From an uncultured bacterium (GTDB taxonomy: Bacteria > Planctomycetota > Phycisphaerae > Phycisphaerales > SM1A02): DNA of 64,000 nucleotides. The stretch is from NCBI GenBank assembly GCA_903891095.1, contig CAITDI010000121.1:1-64000 (forward strand), read 5' to 3'. The notes under the pieces were generated by a model that had not been told where the DNA came from, made no database searches, and saw nothing but the letters and a program-made list of their open reading frames with translations. Position 1 is the first letter of the stretch. Every line of letters starts with the position of its first letter. Position numbers and translations under genes: made by a program. Below, one piece after another: positions 34,547 through 46,827 of this stretch.

Positions 34547-34691
34547 ATTTGCCTGTCCGCGGTTGCCCGCGGGTCGGGAAAGATAGCAGAACTTCGGCGG
34601 TCGGCAAGTGGGTTGGTCACCGGGTTCGCAGGTCGGCTCGACTCGTGCATGAACGTCCCGCATAACCCGCACAGACCGCCGTTTGGAGCGG

Positions 34692-35018
34692 TCACCAGCC
34701 TCGGACGACCGCCGCGCCTGCGATCACCCCGCCCAGGATCTTGGCCCCGTGGAAGAGGTCGCCAAGCGGCAGCGGATAGACCGGGTTGAGCACGACCGCC
34801 ATGGCGGCGCAGAGACCGCACCAGATCGCGCTGCCCGCTCCCGCGAACATGATCGCGCCGAACGCGAAGAGCCCGCAGGCCACCCAGCGCGTGATCTCGT
34901 CCGTGACCGTGGTCGGCAGCACATGCAGCGCCTGACACAACAGGAACGCGCTCAGGAGCGCGAGCGGGATCAAGGCTGCCTTACCGATGCCGCCACCACC
35001 ACCAGATTGCTTTGCCAT
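34692..35018 (-). CDS. Small membrane protein (DUF6804-like)
   Basis: 108 aa from ATG 35018. Four hydrophobic segments follow a Gly-rich start: about 13-33, 42-57, 60-80 and 88-105. The pattern WVACGLFAFGAIMFAG ... LNPVYPLPLGDLFHGAKI resembles small uncharacterised membrane proteins of the DUF6804 type, in which a conserved NP-x-x-P lies between the third and fourth helices. Function unknown. The family assignment is from memory of the pattern and uncertain. Confidence 0.65.
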   Translation of the reverse strand: MAKQSGGGGGIGKAALIPLALLSAFLLCQALHVLPTTVTDEITRWVACGLFAFGAIMFAGAGSAIWCGLCAAMAVVLNPVYPLPLGDLFHGAKILGGVIAGAAVVRGW

Positions 35019-35051
35019 GCCTGTCCTATCGGCGCGTGGGCGCGCGTGGCA

Positions 35052-35087
35052 CAAACGAAACAGGGCGGGACCGCGAGGTCCCGCCCT
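35052..35087 (-). terminator. Terminator of the tricorn-like protease gene
   Basis: ACAGGGCGGGACC (35058-35070) pairs with GGTCCCGCCCTGT (35075-35087). On the minus strand it is followed by TTCGTTTG. It lies 37 nt past the stop at 35124. Confidence 0.75.
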
Positions 35088-35123
35088 GTGGAGATTCACA
35101 ACTGGAGATTCACAGCGGATCGA

Positions 35124-38100
35124 TCACTTGTCCGCTTCGGGCAGGCCCATGCCGCTGCGGTTCGGGTACTTCGGCTTCGGCGTCGGCTTGTAGCCGTTGG
35201 TCTCGATCTGCTTGAGCAGGACCTCGACCGCCTTCACGATCTGCGGGTCGGCGCCGTCCTTCATCAGGCCCGGGTCATCGAGCACCTCGATGGTCGGGTC
35301 GATGCCGTGGCCCTCGACGCCCCACGTGCCGTCGGCCTCGTAGAAGCCAAAGCAGGGGACGCTGATCGTGCCGCCGTCCATGAGGCCAGGGTTGCCGGCG
35401 ATGCCGACGAGTCCGCCCCAGGTGCGCGTTCCGATCACGTCGCCAAGCTTGTTGTGCTTGAAGAGCCACGGGAACATGTCGCCGCCCGAACCCGCGAGGC
35501 CGTTGATCAGCATCGCCATCGGGCCACGGTGACCATCCGGCGGCCACGCCTGGTCGCGCGCGTCGCGGCGAGCCCAGAAGTTGGTCACAGGACGGTTGAG
35601 CAGCTCGATGAAGCGCGTCGGAATCTGTCCGCCGCCGTTCCAGCGGTCGTCGATCATGAGCGCGGGCTTGGTGCGCTGGCCGTAGAACTGGCGCACGAGT
35701 TCCGTCTGCCCGTCCACGCCCGTGTTCGGCACGTAGATGTAGCCGATCTTGCCGCCCGAGAGTTCCTCGACGAGCTTGCGCTTCGACTCGACCCACGCGC
35801 GGTAGTGGAGGTTGTCCTCGCTCGCGATCGGCGTGACGACGATGTCCTTCGCGTCCTTGTCCATCACGGGCTTCTTGGAGACCGTGAGCACCGTCGCCTT
35901 GCCCGCGAGGCCGACGAACGGCGCCCACGGATCCTTCGACGTGTCGACCGCGTTGCCGTTGACCGCGAGGAGGTAGTCGCCCTCGCCCACGCCGAGACCC
36001 TGCGCCGCGAGCGGGCTGCGCGCCTCGTTGTCAAAGGTCGCGCCGGTCGGGAACTTCGCGAGCTTCCACGCCTTCGCGGGCGTGCCGTCGTCGTTCATCG
36101 CCGCGGCGAAGTCGACGCCGAGCATGCCGACCGAGCGGCTCGGAACGCTTTCCGTGTCGCCCTGGCCCTGCAGGTACGCGTGGCCGACGTTGAGCTCGGA
36201 GATCATCTCGCTGATGAGGAAGTTGAGGTCCTCGCGCGTGACGACCGCGGGGAGCATCGCCTCGTACTTGGTGCGGATGCCGTTCCAGTCGACGCCGTGC
36301 ATGCCCGGGTCGTAGAAGTAGTCGCGCATGATGCGCCACGCGTCGACGAGGATCTGCTGACGCTCGTGGCGCGGGTGCACGTCGACGAGCATCGGGCTCG
36401 TGACGATCGGCTTCGGCGTTGCGCCGGGGCTGGCCGGAGCGATCGACGCGCCGCCACCACGCATGCCGCCGCCGCCGAGAAGCAGCTTGCGGCCATCGGC
36501 GGAAATCTGGAAGCGCGAGCCGGGAGCGCCGGCCGCTTCCGACGGCGACTTCGACGACAGGTCCATGATGCGCACCGAGCCATCGCGGCCGTAGAGCAGC
36601 TGGTTGTTGTCGCTGAAGGCGATCGAACCGAACGAGCCCGCAGGCGCGGGCAGCTGGATCGCGCGCGCCTCGAAGCCGTCGAGGTCGATGACGAACTCCT
36701 TCTTCGCGGGACGTGCGTCGGCAGGCTTGCCGTCGCCCTTCGCATCAGCAGCCTTCGCCTCGCCGTCCTGCTTCGCGGCGTTCGCGCGCGTCGCGCTGAT
36801 CTCGATCTTCATGCTGCTGCCGTCCGGTCCGCTCGCGGTGGCGGTGCCGTGCATCGCATCGCCCTCAACGATCGCCTCGACGTCGTAATGGGCCTGGCCC
36901 ATCGCGCCGCCGAGCTTGAGGGTCTTGGTGTCGGCCGCCCAGGTTCCCGCGAGATCGATCGTGCCTTCCTTGGTCACCGACTTCGCGGTGACCGCGTTGC
37001 CTTCGCCCATCGTGACTTCGAGCGTGAACTCGACGTTCTCGTGGCCCGGACCGTTGGCGGTTCCCTTCCACGTGCCTGCGGGAGTCGCAGCAGCAGCGGG
37101 GGCGTCGGACTTCTTCTCGTCCTGCACGGTGATCGAGCTTGTGTTCTCGAGGTTCATGTCACCGCGACGACGACCACGACCGCCGGGATTGCCGCCGCCG
37201 GCCGGAGGGCCGCCGGGACCACCAGCGCCACCAGCGCCGGGACCACCGCCGCCCGGACCACCGCCGCCAGCGGGGCGACCATCGTCCTTCTGGCCTTCCT
37301 CATCGCTCGTCGGGAGCCACGGGAGCTTGAAGTCCTTCTTGAGCGGCACCGCCATCAGGACCTGCGAGTTGTTGTAGATCCAAGTCGTGTCGAACTCGCC
37401 GTAGGTCGGCGAGAAGTTGCGCTGGCTGGTGAACACGAGCCACTCGCCCTTGCGGTCGAAGGTCGGATCGCCGTCGCCGTAGAAGCCGCTGGTGACCTGC
37501 GTCGTCGCCTTCGCGGGATCGGTGGCCTTGGTGTCGTGGATGTAGATCGCCTCGAGCTGCGTCTGGTCGCATGAGCGCGACCAGGTGATGTAGCGCGAGT
37601 CGTGCGAGAACGACACGCCCATGCCCTGCGGCGCCTCGGGGTTCTGGTCGAGGTGCGTGCGCGAGCCGTCCTCGAGCTTGATCAGGTCGAGGTTGCCGGC
37701 CTTGTCCTGCAGGGCGAGCGTCTTCGAATCAGGCGACCACGAGATCGAGGTGTAGAACGCGTGCGAGTCCTTGGTGACCTGCTTGATGTCGCCCTTGCCG
37801 TCGCTGCCCTTGCCGTCGGCAGCCATGGTGTAGAGTTCGTACTCGCCCGTCGCGTCGCTGAAGTACGCGAGGGTCTTGCCATCCGGGCTCCACGCGACCG
37901 AGCGCTCGAACGAGGTGTCCGAGTTGGTCAGGTTGCGCGGGGTGCCGTTCTCGGCGGGCGCGGACCAGATGTCTCCGCGCGCGACCACCGCGACGCGCTT
38001 GCCGCTCGGCGAGATCGACGCGCCCTGGATGTTCTCCGCAGCGTCGACGGTCGCGACGCGCAGCGTCTCGCGGTCGCCGGGAACGCGGATGTCGACCGCG

Positions 38101-39011
38101 AACGCGAGGCCCTTGCCGAGCTCCACGCGGTAGATGCGGTCGCCGTGCTGGAGGACCATCTCGCCATCGGTGCCGTCATCGGGGCCGATCGCGGGCCACT
38201 TCACGTCGTGGGTCTTGAAGTGCGTGACCTGCTTGGTCTCGCCCGACTTGGTGTCGTAGCTCCACACGTTGAGCGTGTTCGCCTCGTCGGCGCCGCGGTC
38301 GGACAGGTAGAAGACCTTGCTGCCGTGCCACATCGGGAGCGTGTCGGTGCCTTCCCAGTCGGTGATGCGCTTCGACTCGCCCGTCTTGACGTTGAACAGC
38401 CACACGTCGGTGGCCATGCCGCCGCGGTAGCGCTTCCAAGTGCGGGTGTCGGTCGAGTGCGGGGTGTACGCGAGCCACTCGCCGGTCTTGTCGAGCGAGC
38501 CGTTCGCGCCGTACGGCACGGGGAACTTGGTCGGCAGGCCGCCGGTCGCGGGCATCCAGTAGAGCTTCTGCGCGCGGGCGAGGCCCTCAAGCGCGGCGGT
38601 CGAGTAGATCAGGCCCTGGCCGTCGGGAGTCCAGTCGCACAGACCCTCGGGCGCCGGGTGATGGGTCACGCGCTGCGGGATGCCGCCCTCGGTCGCGATC
38701 GTGTAGATGTCGACGCCCTGGTCGTAGTTCGCGCGGAACGCGATCGTCTGGCCATCGGGCGAGAAGCGCGGCGTGCCCTCGAACCCACGCGGGCTCGCGA
38801 CCGGTCGCGCCTGTCCGCCTTGCTTGGGCACGATCCAGAGGTCGTTCGCGTAGACGAAGACGATCTCGGTCTTGGAGATGTCGGGGTAGCGGCAGAGGCC
38901 GGTGGTCGGGTCGACGCTGTCGGCGGCGACCGGGGTTGTCACGGGGGCGAGCGAGAGAAGCGCAGACGAAAGGATCGACGCGCACGCACATCCAAGCTGG
39001 GCGATAGGCAT
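35124..39011 (-). CDS. Tricorn-type protease (TolB-like propeller, PDZ, peptidase S41)
   Basis: 1295 aa. A signal peptide (about 1-30) is followed by a TolB/WD40-like beta-propeller (about 35-560; repeats such as FSPDGQTIAF, WSPDGKTLAY, WSPDSKTLAL), then a Gly/Pro-rich insert near residue 575-620, a separate beta-rich domain (about 635-740), a second propeller-like segment, the tricorn core (ILVDAWRIMRDYFYDPGMHG), a PDZ domain with LAVNGNAVDTSKDPWAPF, and an S41 domain with the nucleophile Ser in GLAGSGGDMFP. Tricorn homologues cut peptides released by other proteases. The signal peptide places this one outside the cytoplasm. No Shine-Dalgarno is seen at ATG 39011. The extra low-complexity and beta-rich inserts are unusual for the family. 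Confidence 0.88.
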   Translation of the reverse strand: MPIAQLGCACASILSSALLSLAPVTTPVAADSVDPTTGLCRYPDISKTEIVFVYANDLWIVPKQGGQARPVASPRGFEGTPRFSPDGQTIAFRANYDQGVDIYTIATEGGIPQRVTHHPAPEGLCDWTPDGQGLIYSTAALEGLARAQKLYWMPATGGLPTKFPVPYGANGSLDKTGEWLAYTPHSTDTRTWKRYRGGMATDVWLFNVKTGESKRITDWEGTDTLPMWHGSKVFYLSDRGADEANTLNVWSYDTKSGETKQVTHFKTHDVKWPAIGPDDGTDGEMVLQHGDRIYRVELGKGLAFAVDIRVPGDRETLRVATVDAAENIQGASISPSGKRVAVVARGDIWSAPAENGTPRNLTNSDTSFERSVAWSPDGKTLAYFSDATGEYELYTMAADGKGSDGKGDIKQVTKDSHAFYTSISWSPDSKTLALQDKAGNLDLIKLEDGSRTHLDQNPEAPQGMGVSFSHDSRYITWSRSCDQTQLEAIYIHDTKATDPAKATTQVTSGFYGDGDPTFDRKGEWLVFTSQRNFSPTYGEFDTTWIYNNSQVLMAVPLKKDFKLPWLPTSDEEGQKDDGRPAGGGGPGGGGPGAGGAGGPGGPPAGGGNPGGRGRRRGDMNLENTSSITVQDEKKSDAPAAAATPAGTWKGTANGPGHENVEFTLEVTMGEGNAVTAKSVTKEGTIDLAGTWAADTKTLKLGGAMGQAHYDVEAIVEGDAMHGTATASGPDGSSMKIEISATRANAAKQDGEAKAADAKGDGKPADARPAKKEFVIDLDGFEARAIQLPAPAGSFGSIAFSDNNQLLYGRDGSVRIMDLSSKSPSEAAGAPGSRFQISADGRKLLLGGGGMRGGGASIAPASPGATPKPIVTSPMLVDVHPRHERQQILVDAWRIMRDYFYDPGMHGVDWNGIRTKYEAMLPAVVTREDLNFLISEMISELNVGHAYLQGQGDTESVPSRSVGMLGVDFAAAMNDDGTPAKAWKLAKFPTGATFDNEARSPLAAQGLGVGEGDYLLAVNGNAVDTSKDPWAPFVGLAGKATVLTVSKKPVMDKDAKDIVVTPIASEDNLHYRAWVESKRKLVEELSGGKIGYIYVPNTGVDGQTELVRQFYGQRTKPALMIDDRWNGGGQIPTRFIELLNRPVTNFWARRDARDQAWPPDGHRGPMAMLINGLAGSGGDMFPWLFKHNKLGDVIGTRTWGGLVGIAGNPGLMDGGTISVPCFGFYEADGTWGVEGHGIDPTIEVLDDPGLMKDGADPQIVKAVEVLLKQIETNGYKPTPKPKYPNRSGMGLPEADK

Positions 39012-39102
39012 AGGCGGGGATGTTAGGAAATCGTCCTCGCGCCGTTGCGGCCCGAGCCGCGTGCGCGTTGTCTTTTTTCCAAGATCGACAACGGCAGGCC
39101 GA

Positions 39103-39762
39103 TCAGGTCGCGTCGTCGGCGCCGGAGCTGGGCCCCGTGTCGCCGTCGGGCGCACCGCCGCGCTCGCGCCTCGACCGTGGCGCGTCCGACTCCTGCAGCG
39201 TGCGGTCGAGTTCCTCCTGAGACAGCACGCCTTGATCCGCGAGGATCCGCCGGATCTTGATGAGCCCACGCCGCGCGTGCGTCTTGACGGTGCCGAGCGG
39301 CATGCCCGTCGCCGTCGCGATCTGCTCGTGCGAGTAGCCCTGGTGGATCGCCAGCGTCAGGACCTGCTGCTGCTCGGGGCGCAGCTGGTCGAAGGCAAGT
39401 TGCGCAATCGCGCGCTGCTCGGTGAGGTCGGTCTCGTCGGCGCGCTCGCGCACGTCCTCGACGGTCTCGGGAATCTGCGGGACCTCGGGCCTGCGCATCT
39501 TGCGTCGGCCGCGGTCGATCAGCCTGCGCCGCGCGATCATCGCCACGAACGTGGTCTCGCTCGCGATCGATGGATCGAACCGGGCCGCGCTCTTCCAGAG
39601 GTCTATGAAGATCTCCTGGACCGCGTCTTCGGCATCGGCAGGGCTCGAGCAGAGGCGCCGCGCCAGGCTCCACACGAGTCCATTGAACCGCGCGATGCAC
39701 TCAGCGGGAGCGGAGGCATCGCCAGCGGCGACACGCGCGAGGATGGACGGCTCGTCTTGCAC
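39103..39762 (-). CDS. ECF-type RNA polymerase sigma factor
   Basis: 219 aa from GTG 39762, the only plausible start near the conserved region. Region 2 is seen in SLARRLCSSPADAEDAVQEI and FVAMIARRRLIDRGRR; region 4 in LRPEQQQVLTLAIHQGYSHE and GTVKTHARRG. A charged C-terminal extension of about 35 residues follows. ECF sigma factors direct RNA polymerase to stress or envelope genes. No anti-sigma gene is adjacent. It lies 91 nt before the tricorn-like gene on the same strand, so the two may be one unit. Confidence 0.88.
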   Translation of the reverse strand: MQDEPSILARVAAGDASAPAECIARFNGLVWSLARRLCSSPADAEDAVQEIFIDLWKSAARFDPSIASETTFVAMIARRRLIDRGRRKMRRPEVPQIPETVEDVRERADETDLTEQRAIAQLAFDQLRPEQQQVLTLAIHQGYSHEQIATATGMPLGTVKTHARRGLIKIRRILADQGVLSQEELDRTLQESDAPRSRRERGGAPDGDTGPSSGADDAT

Positions 39763-39822
39763 GCAGAGGACCGAAAGTCCCCGCGAGTGTAGCGGAAACG
39801 TTCCGATGCCCACGCGGCGAGT

Positions 39823-39864
39823 CCACGCACGTGGGTCCACGCACGCGGGTCTACGCACGCGGGT
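39823..39864. repeat. 14-bp tandem repeat, 3 units, upstream of the sigma factor
   Basis: CCACGCACGTGGGT, CCACGCACGCGGGT and CTACGCACGCGGGT are directly adjacent, and a partial fourth unit follows. The array lies about 60 nt before the predicted sigma-factor start, within its promoter region, so it could serve as a binding-site array. Confidence 0.75.
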
Positions 39865-39886
39865 CTACGCAATCTGGGGCAGGCCC

Positions 39887-40516
39887 TTAGCTCGGCCGCT
39901 CGGTCGTGAGGCTCGAGGCGATCTCCTTGAGCGTGAGCGACACACGGTCCGCGGAGAGCGCGATCTCGCTGATGGCCTTGTCCAGCGTCTCGCGCACGGC
40001 GGCGGCGGGGCCGATGTTCTGCTCATTCAGGCTCGCCGAGAAGAACGCGCGCAGGTCGGCGAGCTCGTGCGAGTACTCGTCGGTGGCTTTGTAAAGACGG
40101 TCGAGCTCGAGCTTCATGTCGGCGAGCTGGCGCTCGACGGACTCCTTGCGGATGAGCATCGCCGCGCGGAGGTCGGGGTTCTTGATCGTGTCGCGCGTCT
40201 GCGCGTAGGCCTCGAGGTACGAGGCGGCGGACTTCTCGACGCCCTCGATGGCGCGCTTCACGCCGTCGATCGACGAGGTGTACTTCTCGATCGAGCTGCC
40301 GAAGCCCTTGTAGAGCGTCTTGAGGTCGCCGCCTTGCGCGAGCATCGCGTCGTACGCGGCCTTGGCGTCGAGCGTGGCCTGGCGCAGCGTGTCGAGGCTC
40401 TCGGTCGAGCGGGTCATCGAGGCCGCAGCCGAGTTGGCCTTGGTAAACGCAGCCGTGTTGCAGGCGGCAGGAGCAATCACGAGAAACGCCGTGACGATGA
40501 GAGCGAAGGTGCGCAT
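39887..40516 (-). CDS. Coiled-coil lipoprotein (DUF2959-like)
   Basis: 209 aa from ATG 40516. The leader RTFALIVTAFLVIAPAAC ends in a lipobox-like Cys at about 19. The rest is almost entirely helical with heptad-like Leu/Ala spacing (STESLDTLRQATLDAKAAYD, RKESVERQLADMKLELDRLY), like uncharacterised DUF2959 periplasmic proteins. Function unknown. It is transcribed toward the sigma factor with a 124-nt gap. Confidence 0.65.
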   Translation of the reverse strand: MRTFALIVTAFLVIAPAACNTAAFTKANSAAASMTRSTESLDTLRQATLDAKAAYDAMLAQGGDLKTLYKGFGSSIEKYTSSIDGVKRAIEGVEKSAASYLEAYAQTRDTIKNPDLRAAMLIRKESVERQLADMKLELDRLYKATDEYSHELADLRAFFSASLNEQNIGPAAAVRETLDKAISEIALSADRVSLTLKEIASSLTTERPS

Positions 40517-40603
40517 GGGCGCGGAGCGTAAGCGTTCACGCGCCGCCGCGCGAGGTCGGCGGCGGCGTGCGTCGCGGGATCGCCCCATCGTGCCTAGCAC
40601 CAG

Positions 40604-40719
40604 AGGAAGCAGCCGCAGCTGCGACCGCTCAAACCCCGAAGCAGCCGCAGCTGCCGGGCCACCCCAGCATGATTCGCACCAAAGGAAGCAGCCGCAGCTG
40701 CGACCGCTCAAACCACGAA
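40604..40719. repeat. 37-bp direct repeat with 14-bp extra copy
   Basis: 40604-40640 and 40683-40719 are identical except one base; the core reads AGGAAGCAGCCGCAGCTGCG. A partial copy (AAGCAGCCGCAGCTGC) lies between them at about 40639-40654. The array sits between tRNA-Ser and the DUF2959-like gene. GCAGCTGC is palindromic. It could be a recombination footprint or a mobile repeat. Confidence 0.7.
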
Positions 40720-40720
40720 A

Positions 40721-40807
40721 CGGTGGGGGAGGGATTCGAACCCTCGAGACCCTGACGGGTCTGCCGGTTTTCAAGACCGGTACCTTCAACCGCTCGGCCA
40801 CCCCACC
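40721..40807 (-). tRNA. tRNA-Ser (anticodon TGA)
   Basis: 87 nt. The minus strand starts GGTGGGGTGGCCGAGCGGTT; the anticodon stem-loop is CCGGT CTTGAAA ACCGG, followed by a long variable arm (CAGACCCGTCAGGGTCTC), T loop GGTTCGAAT and acceptor CCCCACC plus G. Confidence 0.97.
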
Positions 40808-40842
40808 TGCGGGGCGCGGAGTCTAGCGGAACGCGCGACTGC

Positions 40843-43550
<2,708 letters not shown>

Positions 43551-43554
<4 letters not shown>

Positions 43555-45644
43555 GCGCGTGGGGTTCCGTGCGTGGTTGCCAGCGAGAGCCCTTCGAGCA
43601 GGCAGCCGACGCTCCACGCCTGCATCGGGCAGCCGCGCTGCTCATGCGGCGAATCGCCGTCGGCAACCTCGCCGATCGAACCCATGCCGCCGTCGCGAAG
43701 CTGGCCTGAAAGATCCGCAACCATGAGCCGCGCGAGGTGCGCGCCGCGGTCGCGGTCGTGGAGCGTTTCGGCGATCAGCCGCAAACCCGCGAGAAACGGC
43801 CACGCCGTGCCGTTGTGGTACGCGAAGTCGCGCGAGCGCTGGTCGCCCTCGTAGCGGCCGCGGTATCCGGGCGAGTTCGGCGCGAGCGTGCGCACCGCAA
43901 GCGGCGTCGCGAGCTGCGCGGCGATCTTGGCGAGCGCACGCTTGCGCGCGTCGGCGTCGAGCGGCCACGCGGTCGACGCGAGCGCGAAGAGCTGGTTCGG
44001 GCGCACGAGACGCTCGTCGCCCGCAGGACCGTCGAGCACGTCGATCAGGCAGCCGAGTTCCGCGCTCCAGAAGCGCGCGAACGACGCGCGCGCCTTGGCC
44101 AAGCGCGCCGCGATGTCCGCAGCGGCCGCGTCGTGTCCCGCGAAGCGCCCGGTCGCGAGCGCCTCGCCGATCGCCGCGAGCGACGCGATCCACAGCGCGG
44201 AAAGCTCGACGGGCTTGCCGATGCGCGGCGTCACCACGGTGTCGCCGATCTTCGCGTCCATCCAAGTGAGCTGCAGGCCGTTCTCGCCCGCCCGCACGAG
44301 GCCGTCGGCTTCGTCGATGCGGATGCCGTGCCGCGTGCCGCGCGCGTAGTTGTCCACGATCGAGAGCAGCGCGGGCAGCGCGCGCGCGAACCACGCGTCG
44401 TCCTGCGACGCGCGCCACGCCTTGGCCGCGGCGATGATCGCCAGCAGCGGCGCATCCGCGCTGTGGAACTCGGGCTCGCTCGTCTCGTCGGGAAAGCGGT
44501 TCGGCAGCAGGCCGTCGGAAAGATGCTCGAGGAACGTGTCGAGCACGAGCTTCGCGTCGTCCGCGCGACCCGTCGCAAGCAGCAGTCCTGGCAGCGCGAT
44601 CATCGCGTCGCGGCCCCAGTCCTCGAACCACGGGAATCCCGCGATGATCGAGCGGCCTTCGCTGCCGTCCTTGCGGTGGCGCTGCACGACAAAGCTGTCG
44701 GCCGCGAGGCAGAGCGATTGGAGTTCGGCGGGGCCGCTCGTCAGGTCGGCGCGCGCGAGCAACGCGCGGCGGCGCTCGGACTCGGCGGCGAGTATGCGCG
44801 CGCCGCAGACATCGAGCGTGTCGATATCAGGCGCGAGGCCGATCACGAACGCGCGCGATTCGCCGGGCGCGATGCTCGTGCTCAGTGTCAGCGCGTGGCA
44901 CGCGGAGCCGACCGCGTCGTATCCGCGCGCGCGTTCCTCGGCCAGCTGATGGCGTCGCCACCAGTTCGCCGCGGGCGCAAGCGTGCCGCCTTCGCATGCG
45001 GCAAAGAGCGTGACGGCGTCGGGAAGTTTCGCCGTCTTCGGCAGCACGATGCGCGCGCGCGCGCCGTTCGACGCGGAGTCGACGGTGGACTGCGGCAGCC
45101 AGTTCGCATCGGGATCGAGCTGGTGCTGCCCGCGGTGCTCGACGAATACGCGCGCCGACAGCGAGATCGCCTCGGGCGCGTCGACGAGCGTCCACACGAC
45201 GGCGACGGCGCGCTCGTCGCGGAGCATGACGATGCGCTTCTCCAGGCGCGCGGGACCGGCCTCGAAGGTCCACGTCGGCACGCCGTCCTCGAGCGCAAAG
45301 CCCGAGATCGCGCGATGTCCATCGGGGTCGACCGAGCCGTCCGACCATCGCCGCGTGGCGAGCGAGATGCGCTGCTTGCCGATCGCGACGTCCTCGTCGA
45401 TGAACGGCACGAGCATGCGTCGGCCGATCGGCGCGCGCGCCGCGCCGATGAGCAGCCCGTGGTAGCGGCGCGTCGCGAGCAGCGATGTCGTGCCGAGCGC
45501 GTAGTCGCCCCAGCCGGTCGTCGCGAGCCATTCGCGGCGCGTGCCTTCGGTCAGGTCGCTCGCGGCGTGTCGCCCGAGCGAGATGCGCTGGCTGAATGCA
45601 GCGCCGATGCTCGCGGAGTTGTCGTTGCTTCGATCGTTGGTCAT
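43551..45644 (-). CDS. Glycogen debranching enzyme (amylo-alpha-1,6-glucosidase, GH133)
   Basis: 697 aa from ATG 45644. The N-terminal domain has EWLATTGWGDYALGTTSLLA followed by TRRYHGLLIGA, typical of bacterial and archaeal debranching enzymes; the C-terminal (alpha/alpha)6 domain has AGFPWFEDWGRDAMIALPGL and YHNGTAWPF. It hydrolyses alpha-1,6-linked glucose at branch stubs of glycogen-like polymers. It overlaps the GH63-type gene by 4 nt and lies 52 nt downstream of the ABC ATPase gene on the same strand. Confidence 0.9.
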
Positions 45645-45696
45645 GCGCGTCGCCGGGCCGAGGATCCCGAACGATACTTGAACCGTGCGCGATCGC

Positions 45697-46827
45697 TCAC
45701 CCGATCCGCGATCCTGGCCACGGACCTGCGAAGAGGTGGACATCCGCCTCATGCGCGTGGAAGCGCGCGAACTCGCCGGTCGGCAATTCCTGCGCCTCGG
45801 CGGCGTGGAGGCGAGCGCGCAGGGTGCGGCCGTCGCCGCGCGCTGCGATCACGTCGGTGAACAGCCCCGCGGGTTCGTGCGCGAGGACCTTTGCCTCGAT
45901 CGCGATCGACGGCGCCGCGGGCGTGCCGACGCGCAGATGCCACGGGCGAATGCCGAGGAGGAGCGGGGCGCCGCCCGCCGCCGCCTGCGCGTGCTGCATG
46001 AACGCGGCTTTGAACGCGCAGCCCGCAGCGCGTCCGTCGCCCGTGCACTCGATCACATGCATGCCGAGGTCGTCGACGAGCTGCGCGACCTCGAGGTCGT
46101 TCGGCCGCGCGGCGATGTCGCGTGCGGCGCCGTGGGCGCGCACCTTGCCCGCGATCAGGACGAGCAGGTCGTCCGCGATCGCCAGCGCATCGGTCGGATC
46201 GTGCGTGACCACGATCGCCATCGCGCCCGTCGAGCGCTGCAGTTCGCGCACGAGCTGGCGCACGACGAATCGGTTCGCGCGGTCGAGGTTGGCAAACGGC
46301 TCGTCGAGGAGCACAAGTTCAGGCGAGCGGATGAACGCGCGGCCGATCGCCACGCGACGGCGCTCGCCGGCGGAAAGCGTCGCAGGCTTGCGCGAGACCA
46401 AGGCAGCGAGGCCGAGCGAATCCGCAAGCGCGCGGACGCGCGACGCCCGCCGCTCGCGCGGCTCGTTGCGCGGCATCGCGGCGGAATCGAGGTTCTCCGC
46501 GACCGTGAGATGCTCATGCAGCGCCGCGTCGTCGAACGACATGCCGATGCTGCGCTCGGACGGCGCGCGCGTGGTCCACTCGTCGCCGTTGCAGCGGATC
46601 GCGCCCGCCGCGGGCGACTCGAACCCCGCGATCAGCGAAAGCAGCGTGCTCTTGCCAGCGCCCGATGGCCCGACGATCGCGAGCAAACGCGCGGGCTCCA
46701 GCGCGAACGAGACGCTGTCCAGCACGCGAACCGAGCCGCGCGCACCGCGCCGATCAAACGACACACTCTCGACCGCAAGCCCGCCGCCGCGCATTCCATC
46801 GCGATGGAACGCCGCGCGGTCCGGCAT
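45697..46827 (-). CDS. ABC transporter ATP-binding protein (MalK/PotA-type)
   Basis: 376 aa. Walker A GPSGAGKST (53-61), signature LSAGERRR in place of the usual LSGGQ, Walker B LVLLDEPFANLD and the switch His in VVTHD. The C-terminal part (about 255-376) reads like the TOBE/regulatory region of sugar and polyamine importers (LLLGIRPWHLRV). No permease or binding-protein gene is nearby, so the partner subunits are elsewhere; the sugar-enzyme context suggests saccharide import. Its ATG shares one base with the prfB stop (TGATG at 46825-46829). Confidence 0.85.
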   Translation of the reverse strand: MPDRAAFHRDGMRGGGLAVESVSFDRRGARGSVRVLDSVSFALEPARLLAIVGPSGAGKSTLLSLIAGFESPAAGAIRCNGDEWTTRAPSERSIGMSFDDAALHEHLTVAENLDSAAMPRNEPRERRASRVRALADSLGLAALVSRKPATLSAGERRRVAIGRAFIRSPELVLLDEPFANLDRANRFVVRQLVRELQRSTGAMAIVVTHDPTDALAIADDLLVLIAGKVRAHGAARDIAARPNDLEVAQLVDDLGMHVIECTGDGRAAGCAFKAAFMQHAQAAAGGAPLLLGIRPWHLRVGTPAAPSIAIEAKVLAHEPAGLFTDVIAARGDGRTLRARLHAAEAQELPTGEFARFHAHEADVHLFAGPWPGSRIG

